Of a stretch of DNA of 42,711 bases, positions 1 to 8,394 are shown in pieces; positions within the stretch are counted from its first letter, which is position 1; each line of letters begins with the position of its first letter. Origin of the DNA: Anaerobacterium chartisolvens (lineage in GTDB: Bacteria; Bacillota; Clostridia; Acetivibrionales; DSM-27016); the NCBI RefSeq assembly GCF_003337415.1, contig NZ_QPJT01000032.1:1-42711 (forward strand), written 5' to 3'. The translations under genes and the position numbers were made by a program. Under the pieces are notes generated by a model. The model saw only the letters and a list, made by a program, of their open reading frames with translations, made no database searches and was not told where the DNA came from.

Positions 1-63
1 AAATACGCTCTGAAAAAGGAAAACCACCGCCAGAAACACAGTAAAAAGCTTTTTCTTTGACAT
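1..63 (-). CDS. Start of a secreted protein (signal peptide only, cut by window edge)
   Basis: An ATG at 63 on the minus strand follows a GGGAGG ribosome site by nine bases. The 21 visible codons give a short basic start (MSKKKLF) followed by a hydrophobic run, which is a typical Sec signal peptide. A well-formed promoter lies upstream at 144-172. The gene lies downstream of the GH3 beta-glucosidase and could be a secreted glycan-related protein, but nothing in the visible part shows its function. Confidence 0.65.
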   Translation of the reverse strand, partial: MSKKKLFTVFLAVVFLFQSVF

Positions 64-143
64 AAAAACAGACCTCCCTATTAATTTGCGGTACATGAAA
101 CTAATATTTATTATTCCTTTATATAAAATAATGAATAACCATG

Positions 144-172
144 ATTATATATTCACAAGAGATTTATGTAAA
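144..172 (-). promoter_or_regulatory. Candidate sigma-A promoter of the secreted protein gene
   Basis: On the minus strand TTTACA (plus 167-172) is followed by 17 bases and then TATAAT (plus 144-149). The spacing is ideal and the match is 5/6 plus 6/6. It points at the signal-peptide gene starting at 63. The rest of 64-330 is AT-rich and holds nothing else I can call. Confidence 0.55.
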
Positions 173-330
173 TATATGTTTGATTTTGAATATATTTTCT
201 TAATTTTCAAAGAAGGGGGTTAAGACAGGATAGGGACGGTTATCCATTTTAGAAAGGAAGATCCGCCCCATAGCATCATTGCATTACTTGTATTTAGCTT
301 GGTATTTTTTACTATAATTATAATGTTCTA

Positions 331-2559
331 TTACAATATCCTTAAAACTCCTTCCAATCCTTCTGTCGAGTTCGGTCCAACACATATTTTAAATTCACCG
401 GGCTCAACAATATAATTCATGTTTTCGTTATAGAAGCCCAGACTGCTTGCGTCAACTTCAAAACGAACCTTTTGCGTTTCTCCAGGCTTTAATGCTATCT
501 TTTTGAAGCCTTTTAGCTCCTTTACAGGCCTTACCCTTGAAGCAACTAAATCGCACACATATAACTGCACCACTTCTTCCCCGAATATACTTCCGGTATT
601 GGTAATATCAACCTCTGCAGTAATTACTCCATCCACACTTGCTTCAGAAGGATTTATACTAAGATTTTCGTATTTGAAAGTAGTGTAACTCAAGCCGTAA
701 CCGAACGGATAAAGTGGCTCAGTGGGGCCATCTATATACTTGGAGCTAAATCTGATCTTTCCTGCAGGTCTTCCTGTCATTGGATGGTTATAGTAAACAG
801 GAACCTGCCCTACTGAGTACGGGAAGGTAACAGTAAGCTTTCCGCTTGGGTTGTAATCTCCAAAAAGGACATCAGCTATTGCATTACCGCTTTGCACTCC
901 CAACTGCCACGCTTCCAGTATTACAGAGGCATTCTCTTTAACCCAGGGAATAGACAACGGTCTTCCATTAATCAACACTACAACCAAGGGCTTGCCGGTT
1001 TTCTTAAGCTCTCTAAGCAGTTCTTCCTGCTTTCCTGGCAGAACAAGGTCAATACGGCTTCCCGCTTCACCGCTCATTTCCGCACTCTCCCCTACTACGG
1101 CAATGACTATATCCGATTGTTCTGCAGCATATACTGCCTGCCCTAAGCCACCGGTATCATCATCAATTATTCCGCAGCCTTTTGCGTATATTACTTCCGT
1201 ATTTTTATTAATTACGGCTTTAATTCCTTCAAGCACGCTGACCGCATCCTCTTGCTTTCCGCAACCTGCCCAGCTGCCGAGCATATCTGCCTTGTTATCT
1301 GCCAGCGGTCCTACAACAGCTATTTTTTGCACATTTTTACATAACGGCAAAGTATTATTTTCATTTTTAAGCAACACAATGGAACGGCGTGAAGCTTCAC
1401 GGGCTAATTCAACATGTTCCGCTGCAAGCAATGTATTTGCTTCCTTTTCTTCATCGGTTCTGTACGGCTTCTCAAAAAGTCCCAGCATGAATTTTACTCT
1501 AAGCACTCTTCTTACCGCTTCATCGAGATCCTTTTGCTGTAACGTTCCTTCCGATACAAGTGCAGGCAGGCTCTCCCTATAGGTACCATGGCTCATGTCT
1601 ACCTCAACACCTGCAAGCAAGGAATTTAAGCTGGCTTCTTTATCATCTTTTGCATGTCCGTGCATTACACATTCTGCGATGGAATTTGCATCGCTCACTA
1701 CAAGGCCTTTAAACCCAAACTTATCTCTTAAAATATCACTCATAAGGTATTTGTTAGCCGCGCATGGGACACCGTTGAGATCGTTAAACGAACACATAAA
1801 AGTAGCCGATCCGGCTTTTGCAGCTGCTTCGAACGGAGGCAGATACACCTCATGAAGTGTTTGCAGCGACATGTCTGTGGTATTATAATCACGGCCGCCT
1901 GCAACAGCTCCATATGCAGCATAATGTTTAACACACGCAAGAACCCTATCAGTATTTGATAAATCATCACCTTGAAAACCCTCAACTCTGGCAGCAGACA
2001 TTGCACTGCCCAAGCACGTGTCTTCTCCTGCTCCTTCGGCAACTCTGCCCCACCTTGGATCACGGGCAATATCAACCATAGGTGCAAAAGTCCAATTTAT
2101 GCCTGCAGCAGATGCTTCTTTAGCTGCGATTTCTGCTGTCTTTTTTGCAAGTTCAGGTTCCCAGCCGCAGGATTCCGCGAGAGGTATCGGGAATATAGTT
2201 CTGAATCCATGTATTACATCAAATCCAAAAAGAAGAGGTATACCAACCCGTGATTCCTCCACTGCAATACGCTGGAGTTCATTTGCTTTTTTAGCGTTGG
2301 TTATACCCCCCAAAGAGCCAACAGTGCCTTCGCGTATTTCGTTTTCGTGATAATCACGGGGCATCTTTTCGAATTCTTCGACAGTGATTTGTCCATCAAC
2401 TAACTGCTGTATTATCTGGTCCATATTCCAGGCTCCAAATATTGAAGGTGATATCTGGGTTAGCTGTCCTATTTTTTCCTGAAGAGTCATTTTCTCCAGC
2501 AATTCATTTATTTTTCTTTCTGTCTTTTCATTTACAAAATCCAATTGTTTGTTATACAT
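331..2559 (-). CDS. bglX: GH3 family beta-glucosidase
   Basis: This is a glycoside hydrolase family 3 enzyme that removes terminal beta-linked glucose or related sugars from oligosaccharides or glycosides. The barrel domain shows KHYAAYG and GLVVSDAN, whose Asp (residue 290 of the 742 aa protein) is the expected nucleophile. The middle alpha/beta domain has VVVLINGRPLSIPWV, and a fibronectin-III-like domain with ELKGFKKIALKPGET closes the protein. Length agrees with BglX-type enzymes (about 750 aa). I chose the ATG at 2559 because GAGAGGG precedes it. A GTG at 2604 would add 15 residues but has no ribosome site and abuts a repeat element. No convincing signal peptide is seen, so it probably acts in the cytoplasm on imported glycosides, with the hexokinase upstream handling the released sugar. 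Confidence 0.92.
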   Translation of the reverse strand: MYNKQLDFVNEKTERKINELLEKMTLQEKIGQLTQISPSIFGAWNMDQIIQQLVDGQITVEEFEKMPRDYHENEIREGTVGSLGGITNAKKANELQRIAVEESRVGIPLLFGFDVIHGFRTIFPIPLAESCGWEPELAKKTAEIAAKEASAAGINWTFAPMVDIARDPRWGRVAEGAGEDTCLGSAMSAARVEGFQGDDLSNTDRVLACVKHYAAYGAVAGGRDYNTTDMSLQTLHEVYLPPFEAAAKAGSATFMCSFNDLNGVPCAANKYLMSDILRDKFGFKGLVVSDANSIAECVMHGHAKDDKEASLNSLLAGVEVDMSHGTYRESLPALVSEGTLQQKDLDEAVRRVLRVKFMLGLFEKPYRTDEEKEANTLLAAEHVELAREASRRSIVLLKNENNTLPLCKNVQKIAVVGPLADNKADMLGSWAGCGKQEDAVSVLEGIKAVINKNTEVIYAKGCGIIDDDTGGLGQAVYAAEQSDIVIAVVGESAEMSGEAGSRIDLVLPGKQEELLRELKKTGKPLVVVLINGRPLSIPWVKENASVILEAWQLGVQSGNAIADVLFGDYNPSGKLTVTFPYSVGQVPVYYNHPMTGRPAGKIRFSSKYIDGPTEPLYPFGYGLSYTTFKYENLSINPSEASVDGVITAEVDITNTGSIFGEEVVQLYVCDLVASRVRPVKELKGFKKIALKPGETQKVRFEVDASSLGFYNENMNYIVEPGEFKICVGPNSTEGLEGVLRIL

Positions 2560-2606
2560 TTGTATGCCCTCTCTTATAATAAAGCTTAGTAGAGAATGTT
2601 TCACTG

Positions 2607-2809
2607 TATAGGATGCAATAAAGATTTTACAAACATGGAGGATATAATTGCTTACAGAAATTTTTAACTACAACGAAAAGACGCCTTGCGGGGAAATGTC
2701 TCACGGGTATGTCATCAGGCGCTTTTCGGAAGATGTATTCCTTACGGGTGAAAAAAATTTCTTCCATCAAACTATATCCCCCATGTAAAATCTTTATTGC
2801 TAAATATAT
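2607..2809 (+). mobile_element. MITE-like palindromic element, copy 1
   Basis: This copy is about 203 bp and noncoding. Its ends are inverted repeats (GCAATAAAGATTTTACA at 2614-2630 against TGTAAAATCTTTATTGC at 2784-2800). The symmetry continues inward for about 50 bp with mismatches. A second inner hairpin pairs GAAAAGACGCCT with AGGCGCTTTTC. Near-identical copies lie at 28039-28240 and 40041-40242, and a deleted one at 5218-5364. It separates the hexokinase gene from the GH3 gene and would be part of the GH3 leader. It carries no transposase, so movement would need an enzyme in trans. Confidence 0.85.
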
Positions 2810-2919
2810 GGTACAAATTGCCTTTGTACAGACAGCGAGTTGTATCGCATTTATTAGGTGCAGCTACTGGTTAGGTGATTATTTCTTAAAATTAAGCTCT
2901 CTATAATTTTTATATTTTT

Positions 2920-4245
2920 CTAGTTTAACAAGCCCGCAATTGCAGTACCTGTAAGAGTTGCATTTTCTGTTTTGGCAAACTCGCAGAATATGCCTGATTC
3001 TTCATTGAAATACTCTCTGATATAATGATCAAGCTTGCCTCTAAACAGTTTTGATTTGTAGAAGGTTGTACCTTCGGCAGCTACACATACCGGCAATAAT
3101 GGGTTTTTACCTCTTCCTGTTTTTACAATAACTGCCGCAAGGTTAATGGCAGTCAATTTAGCTGCTCTTTCAATAATTGCGTCGATTATATAGTACAGAG
3201 TCAAACGGTTATTTTCGTTGTTAATACTTTCTGAATTTATACACCTACCCAGAACATTATCTTTTGAGTAAGGATAGTAACAGAAATCATCTATGTCACG
3301 TGAAACAAGCTCTTTTATGCCAAGGAGGTTTTCTGCGGCTTTATCTGTAAACAGCCCATCTTGTGCAGCTTTCTTCATAACTGTCATAAGCAATTTTCCC
3401 TGATATGCACCTGAAATCATTTTTTCAAACTGCTGGCTGCCCGGATCAGAAGTTGTCAAATCAAGCTGTTCGTCCAGTTCTCCCCTCGTTGCTTTTCCGT
3501 AACCGCCGGACTCAATATTTATCATAGTTGATCCTGCAGCATCTGCCAGATCTCTGGCTTTTTTTATTTTGCTGTTTTCCTCTATATAACATGTGTTAGT
3601 ACCCGTACCGAGAATAAAGCCTATATAGCTGTCAAACTTACGATCCGGGTGCGCGGCTTTCCCTCCAAGCAATGTTGCAACCGTATCATTTAACAGTACA
3701 ATGCTTTTCTTATTCGTATAACCCTTTTGTTTTAATGCCTCAAGCAGACTGCTTCCTATCTCCACACCATGCATGCCCCTTACTCTAACCTCCTTGTTAA
3801 ATCTGATGAGCTTTCCATCCTTGTTGGGAAGTATTTCTGTAGGGTATGAGAAGCAGAAACCAATTTTATTGCTTTTATTTATAACGGACTCAAGGTATCC
3901 TGCAATTGTATTGAAGAACTCATCCTTGCTGATTTCACCATTGGTTCCGGGCATGGAATACAGCTTAAAATCGTCTATAGCGGGCTTTTTGTCACTGTCA
4001 AAGGTAACAACTGCCACCCTGAAATTTGTGCCTCCTGCATCAATTACAATTACAGGCTCGTTAACCGGGATATCGCCCTCAGGGTTCAGGTAAGTACACA
4101 GCATTTTCAATGTACTCTCTTCACCTGCCAGGCCTCTGTCCATATCCTCAATAAATGTTCTCGAATCCCTTGCCAGATCTATTCCTTCATGATGCATCCT
4201 GTATTTCATTAAGAAGGTGTTTACTTTCTTTATTATTTCGTTCAT
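2920..4245 (-). CDS. Eukaryotic-type hexokinase family sugar kinase
   Basis: This 441 aa protein belongs to the hexokinase_1/hexokinase_2 family, which phosphorylates glucose or a related hexose with ATP in the cytoplasm. The phosphate-1 motif DAGGTNFRV is at residues 69-77, the sugar-binding FSYP at 132-135, LLNDTVATLL with the catalytic-base candidate Asp187 at 184-193, GTGTN at 213-217 and ESGGYG at 245-250. The length fits a single-domain hexokinase and is longer than ROK-type bacterial glucokinases. GGGAGG precedes the ATG by seven bases. It starts 11 bases after the sugar isomerase gene ends, so the two are one operon, and the GH3 gene follows after repeat copy 1. The natural sugar cannot be read from the sequence. 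Confidence 0.88.
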   Translation of the reverse strand: MNEIIKKVNTFLMKYRMHHEGIDLARDSRTFIEDMDRGLAGEESTLKMLCTYLNPEGDIPVNEPVIVIDAGGTNFRVAVVTFDSDKKPAIDDFKLYSMPGTNGEISKDEFFNTIAGYLESVINKSNKIGFCFSYPTEILPNKDGKLIRFNKEVRVRGMHGVEIGSSLLEALKQKGYTNKKSIVLLNDTVATLLGGKAAHPDRKFDSYIGFILGTGTNTCYIEENSKIKKARDLADAAGSTMINIESGGYGKATRGELDEQLDLTTSDPGSQQFEKMISGAYQGKLLMTVMKKAAQDGLFTDKAAENLLGIKELVSRDIDDFCYYPYSKDNVLGRCINSESINNENNRLTLYYIIDAIIERAAKLTAINLAAVIVKTGRGKNPLLPVCVAAEGTTFYKSKLFRGKLDHYIREYFNEESGIFCEFAKTENATLTGTAIAGLLN

Positions 4246-4256
4246 AAGTACCTCCC

Positions 4257-5171
4257 TTAAAATAAAAATTGTCTCATGTAATTTCTGCTGAGTATAATAG
4301 ACTTCTTAATTGACTCCTGTGTATCTTCAAACGCCTTATCCTCAACTTCTATACATGCATATCCCCTGTATCTGATATCTGTCAAAGCCGACACGAACTT
4401 ACCCCAGTCCACGTCACCAAGGCCCGGGAGCTTCGGAGTCATATACTGCAAAGGTGTGGCCATTACGCCTACCTGCTCAAGTTTATCCTTATACAACTTG
4501 ATATCCTTAAAGTGAACATGAAATATTCTATCCTTAAATTCATAAATAGGTTTGATGTAATCCATCTGCTGCCACACAAAGTGCGAAGGGTCATAATTCA
4601 AGCCAAAATTAGGGCTTGGAATCAACTCAAACATCTTTCTCCAGATAGCAGGAGTAGTAGCAAGATTTAATCCGCCCGGCCATTCATCCTTTGTAAACAG
4701 CATCGGACAATTTTCTATGGCTATCTTTACATTATTTTCTTCAGCCAGCTTTATAATGGGCACCCAAACAGCTTTGAACAAATCAAGATTTTCTTCAACT
4801 GTTTTATTTTTGTCTCTTCCGATAAAGGAAGTAACCGTACCTACTCCCAGCATATTTGCGGATTTGATTATTTCCTTTATATGGTCAATATATACTTTGC
4901 TCTTTTCGCTGTCAGGATCAAGCGGATTTGGATAGTAACCCAATGCCGAGATCTCAACGCCTTTTGCTTTTGCAAATTCAACTATTTCAGCAGCCCTTTT
5001 TTCATCCAGAGTATCTACGTCTATATGGGTTACTCCCGCATACCTTCTTTCTGCCTTGCCTTTAGGCCAGCACATTAGTTCCACACAGGAAAATCCGTTT
5101 TCACTTGCGTAAGTGATAACTTCTTCATAAGTAAAATCACCAAGTATCGCACTAACAAATCCGAGTTTCAT
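4257..5171 (-). CDS. Sugar phosphate isomerase/epimerase family (TIM barrel)
   Basis: This 304 aa protein is a xylose-isomerase-like TIM barrel (AP_endonuc_2 fold). The expected metal ligands are Glu153 (AIENCP), Asp194 (NYDPSH), His220 (FHVHFKD) and Glu275 (CIEVED). Relatives act as keto-sugar isomerases or epimerases (IolE/IolI-like, 3-keto-glycoside enzymes), and the exact reaction cannot be assigned. It differs from the two C-glycoside deglycosidase alpha-like proteins in this window: it lacks their EIH and FHGK motifs and has no small beta-subunit gene beside it. AAGGAGG precedes the ATG. It is the first gene of a unit with the hexokinase, behind a cre-like operator and repeat copy 2. 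Confidence 0.82.
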   Translation of the reverse strand: MKLGFVSAILGDFTYEEVITYASENGFSCVELMCWPKGKAERRYAGVTHIDVDTLDEKRAAEIVEFAKAKGVEISALGYYPNPLDPDSEKSKVYIDHIKEIIKSANMLGVGTVTSFIGRDKNKTVEENLDLFKAVWVPIIKLAEENNVKIAIENCPMLFTKDEWPGGLNLATTPAIWRKMFELIPSPNFGLNYDPSHFVWQQMDYIKPIYEFKDRIFHVHFKDIKLYKDKLEQVGVMATPLQYMTPKLPGLGDVDWGKFVSALTDIRYRGYACIEVEDKAFEDTQESIKKSIILSRNYMRQFLF

Positions 5172-5217
5172 CTAGTTTCATCCTCCTTAAAATCATTAAA
5201 ATTTATCTGTGAAAATT

Positions 5218-5364
5218 ATATATTTAGCAATAAAGATTTTACATGGGGGATATAGTTTGATGGAAGAAATTTTTTTCACCCGCAAGGCGTCTTTTCGTTG
5301 TAGTTAAAAATTTCTGTAAGCAATTATATTCTCTATGTTTGTAAAATCTTTATTGCATCCTATA
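5218..5364 (-). mobile_element. MITE-like palindromic element, copy 2 (internally deleted)
   Basis: This copy is 147 bp. It keeps both terminal inverted repeats but lacks 55 bp of the central region. The junction falls at the short repeat CCCG that brackets the missing segment in the full copies. It carries a few extra substitutions near its left end (for example ATAGAGAATATAATTG instead of ATGGAGGATATAATTG), so it is probably older. It lies in the leader of the isomerase-hexokinase unit. Confidence 0.85.
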
Positions 5365-5391
5365 TAGTAGATTATTAACGTTAAAATTTAT

Positions 5392-5434
5392 TTGTAATCG
5401 TTTTCTTTTTTTATGTTTCTATTGTAACATTATA
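5392..5434 (-). promoter_or_regulatory. Promoter -10 and cre-like operator of the isomerase-hexokinase unit
   Basis: TTGTAATCGTTTTCT (5392-5406) fits the CcpA cre consensus WTGNAANCGNWNNCW at every fixed position. A minus-strand TATAAT (plus 5429-5434) lies just upstream in transcription direction, so the operator would sit a little downstream of the start point, as for roadblock repression. I could not find a good -35. An inverted copy of the same core, GGAAAACGATTAC, is at 5460-5472. The same layout recurs at 17230-17269. Confidence 0.5.
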
Positions 5435-5474
5435 CTTCTAAAAACACAACGCTTATTACGGAAAACGATTACGT

Positions 5475-5580
5475 TTATTCCACTTTGTTTGCTGCCGCCC
5501 AGACATCAAGCTGCCTCAGTATTTACAGGAGTTAAATCATAAGCAAAACCTATCGCTTTGGAAATGGTAGCACTTTTATT
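5475..5580 (-). pseudogene. Remnant of an LplA-like sugar-binding protein gene
   Basis: Translated on the minus strand from 5580, this stretch reads NKSATISKAIGFAYDLTPV and then NTEAA before a stop. It closely matches NESAVISKAMGFAFDSTSV near the C-terminus of the intact binding protein at 10359-11909. After a frame change it reads RQLDVWAAANKVE and a stop, matching the intact end KQLDAWAQQNNVK. About 45 codons between the two blocks are missing. The fragment starts within the stop codon of the GH106-like gene, so an ancestral binding-protein gene was cut at that point and then decayed. It carries the C-terminal tail of a third paralog in this window. Confidence 0.8.
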
Positions 5581-8260
5581 ATACTTCCAGGTCTGTTCCC
5601 ATATTATATCTTATTTTTACGGGCCCAAGTAAACCAGACGGATCTATAGCCATATTAGTAGACATTGGATCCCGTACTTCTCTGATTAAAGTATTTGTAA
5701 CATCAATCTGAAGCGTATTCACTCCCAGCTTTAGAAGTCTGCCGATATCAAAGCTGTAAGGGGGACATATCCTTATGCCTGCCGATTGTCCATTAATTTG
5801 CACATCTGCAACTTCAAATACTCTGCCAAGCTCAATCACTGCTTTATCCGGCTGAATATCCATGTTGAATTCGGTAATATATCGGAAGGTACCTGAGAAA
5901 TCCGGGAAGTAATCCGGTGATGACATATTCACAAGGTTGTCCAATACAAACTCCCTTGTGAAATCAGGGTACTCAAGGGATGCAGCAAGTGAAACCTTCC
6001 ACTTTCCTTCAATAATTGCTTCTTTATGGTTCTTATATGCCTCAATAAGCTTCACAGCCGTTAATTCAGAAAAGAAATCATTGTCAACTTCACCGGATAT
6101 AATTACAGCCGATTCATAGCATGAAAGTTTTAACAGAAGACTTGTTGTATTTCCTTCCTTATTTCCATTCAGTGGTACAAGTTTATTGTCAAATGCATTG
6201 TACAAAAATAATTTACCTTCAGACTTCAGGCTTACTATTGTATTTATATGGTTTACGGGATGTTCATTAAAGAACATGTATATATCTGTGTCCCCTCTTC
6301 TATAGTGATAATAGCGCAGGTATGGCTCCTCATCCGAAAGACTGATATCATAAATTCCTAATGAGCGCAGCTCTTCTGCCAGACTTTCAAGATTTGTTAC
6401 CCTGCAATCCTTCAAGTCTTCAAGAATTGCTCTGCTTCTAACCGGATCGGGCTCTCCGCAAATGCCCTCCGGCAAATCGTTGATAAAGATAACTTCAAAT
6501 CCTTTAGCATTTGCAATAAATTGTGCCAAATCTTTTGTAATGTTTTGACTGTAAGGTATAACCAGACATCTGTAAGCCTCACCGTTAACATAAAGCTTTC
6601 CATCCCCAAATCCGGCATTATAAGCGTCCATATTGCTGAATATGTCGGAAGGCAGTATATCATGGTCAATCTGGCTGTTTGCAAGCCTATGTGCAGGCTT
6701 CTGGAAATACATATATTCTCCGCTCCATTCTGCCTCAGCATGATAAAGAACAGCAACAGGCGCTATGTGCAATCCTCCGTTCAGCAGGTGGCACATGCGG
6801 TTTGTATATTCCATCAAATGCTTAAAGTATCTGAACTGAGGATTCCTTCCTCTGGCATAAAAATGCGGAGGACAGTCGCGATCAGGAAATTCCTTTGCAG
6901 AGAAGGCATGCGGTACTATGTGGTTTATTCCCCTGACCAAAACATGGTCTACCATCCATTTGTTGAGCTTGACCCCTGATGCCCATCCCGAAGCACCAAA
7001 GATTTCGCATATGGTTCTCCCTTTTTTCTTTGGATCTATATGTCCAAGGGAAGATCCCAGCTTTGAAAGCCCAAAATGGAAAAATTCATTGTCAGGGCCT
7101 TGACCAAGAGGCGGATTTGTGTAGTTGACAAATCTGGGCAGTACCTGCTGGCCTATAACATCTATGCCTGACATATGCTGTCCCCAAAGCGCTCGGAAGA
7201 AATGACCTGCCCCGCACCCAAGCCTTGCATGGACATTCTGGTCTTCTATTACATGCCCGATATATTCTACGTTATGCTTTTTGCACCATTCTCCGATTTG
7301 CCCTGCAAAGTTCTTGGAATAAAGCCACGAAACGATATTCATATACTTGTATCTTACTTCCCAGGTTCTCTCTACTGCATTCGACCACAAGCATGGCAAA
7401 AGACGTTTGAACTCACTTCCAAACTCCTTTTTCAGAAGAACTTCAACATCCTTGCTCCAGGGAAGTACCATATTCTTTCTTCCTATGGATTCGTCAAAAT
7501 TGAAGCCTTTTGTATTGCCAAAGCTTGGTTCATCTGAAAAAAAGCCTGCAAAAGTGCCGCCGAAGTCCTCCTTATATCTTACATAATGAGGTTCATGTAC
7601 AGCATCTATCAGTACCCTTACGGAATCGGCATCTATTATATTGATATAGTCAGGATTTCCGCCCCAGCTGCGTGTGATAATTATAGTAAAAATTCTCCAT
7701 GGACCTTCGGGCAAATCCCAGTACAATATACCATCACATACCTTGGAGGTCATATCTATGAGAGTTCCGTCAACACCTTCTCCTTCCTCACTTCTACGCG
7801 TGGCTACCACTGCGAAAAGCTCATCGTCCATATACAGCTTTTCACCAGCGTTCATCCAATCAAACCTGTTCAGCCAGTCTCCAACAAAAAATGCTCCATC
7901 TTTTAACGGACCATCCGCATCTATACTTTTTATCGTAAGATATTTCTTGCCCTTTTCATGATATTTATCCCTGATATGACCATTGGCAAAACCAGTTGGA
8001 AAATGAGCGTCATCCAGCACCCAAACCCTCATTCCTCTCTGTCTGGCTTCATCCATAATAATGTCCATATCCCTCCACCACAGGGGACCTGCAAAATCCG
8101 GATGAGGTCTGGCTTCTACACAAACAGCGCCAATACCCGACTCATTTATTCTCTTCATTTCGTCACGTAATACTTCCTCTTCCTCACCATGCTGCCAAAA
8201 AAAAGGCAAAATATAGTTTTCTCCTTTTCCTTCAAGAACTTCACGCAACCGTTTATCCAT
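5579..8260 (-). CDS. GH106-like glycoside hydrolase
   Basis: This protein of about 893 aa resembles the GH106 (alpha-L-rhamnosidase) type. The N-terminal barrel begins with ILPFFWQHGEEEEVLRDEM, then SGIGAVCVEARPHP, WWRDMDIIMDEARQRGMRVW and LDDAHFPTG. A mid-region has FFSDEPSFGNT and IGHVIEDQNVHARLG. The C-terminal part (VQINGQSAGIRI, VNTLQIDVTN) looks like a galactose-binding jelly roll. No signal peptide is present, so it would act on imported glycosides. I chose the ATG at 8260 because GGAGGAG precedes it; a start 24 bases upstream has no such site. It follows lplC after a terminator-like hairpin, suggesting one regulated locus. Family membership is by recognition of motifs, and rhamnose specificity is not established. 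Confidence 0.65.
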   Translation of the reverse strand: MDKRLREVLEGKGENYILPFFWQHGEEEEVLRDEMKRINESGIGAVCVEARPHPDFAGPLWWRDMDIIMDEARQRGMRVWVLDDAHFPTGFANGHIRDKYHEKGKKYLTIKSIDADGPLKDGAFFVGDWLNRFDWMNAGEKLYMDDELFAVVATRRSEEGEGVDGTLIDMTSKVCDGILYWDLPEGPWRIFTIIITRSWGGNPDYINIIDADSVRVLIDAVHEPHYVRYKEDFGGTFAGFFSDEPSFGNTKGFNFDESIGRKNMVLPWSKDVEVLLKKEFGSEFKRLLPCLWSNAVERTWEVRYKYMNIVSWLYSKNFAGQIGEWCKKHNVEYIGHVIEDQNVHARLGCGAGHFFRALWGQHMSGIDVIGQQVLPRFVNYTNPPLGQGPDNEFFHFGLSKLGSSLGHIDPKKKGRTICEIFGASGWASGVKLNKWMVDHVLVRGINHIVPHAFSAKEFPDRDCPPHFYARGRNPQFRYFKHLMEYTNRMCHLLNGGLHIAPVAVLYHAEAEWSGEYMYFQKPAHRLANSQIDHDILPSDIFSNMDAYNAGFGDGKLYVNGEAYRCLVIPYSQNITKDLAQFIANAKGFEVIFINDLPEGICGEPDPVRSRAILEDLKDCRVTNLESLAEELRSLGIYDISLSDEEPYLRYYHYRRGDTDIYMFFNEHPVNHINTIVSLKSEGKLFLYNAFDNKLVPLNGNKEGNTTSLLLKLSCYESAVIISGEVDNDFFSELTAVKLIEAYKNHKEAIIEGKWKVSLAASLEYPDFTREFVLDNLVNMSSPDYFPDFSGTFRYITEFNMDIQPDKAVIELGRVFEVADVQINGQSAGIRICPPYSFDIGRLLKLGVNTLQIDVTNTLIREVRDPMSTNMAIDPSGLLGPVKIRYNMGTDLEV

Positions 8261-8321
8261 AATTACTCCTCCAGTTTTAATCATTTATAAAATCAGATAT
8301 ATCCCGGTGTCATAAAAATTA

Positions 8322-8341
8322 GGCACTCACTAAGGAGCGCC
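8322..8341 (-). terminator. Terminator-like hairpin between lplC and the GH106-like gene
   Basis: On the minus strand GGCGCTC and GAGTGCC pair (one G-T) around a six-base loop and are followed by TAATTTTTA. It may lower expression of the enzyme gene relative to the transporter. Confidence 0.5.
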
Positions 8342-8394
8342 ATTATTATTTTTTTTAATTATATTTATTATTCTAGTATTCCTTAAATACTCAT

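Noticed and set aside
992-1582. 196-codon plus-strand open frame inside the GH3 gene
   Set aside because: It is antisense to a well-conserved gene, has a Ser/Pro/Leu-rich composition typical of reversed coding frames, and shows no family motif.
2811-2829. GTACAAA/TTTGTAC inverted repeat next to repeat copy 1
   Set aside because: It is a short repeat with no T-tract and no second occurrence, too little to call an operator or terminator.
2709-2906. 65-codon plus-strand open frame starting in repeat copy 1
   Set aside because: It runs out of the palindromic element into AT-rich sequence, and no equivalent frame is kept in copies 3 and 4.
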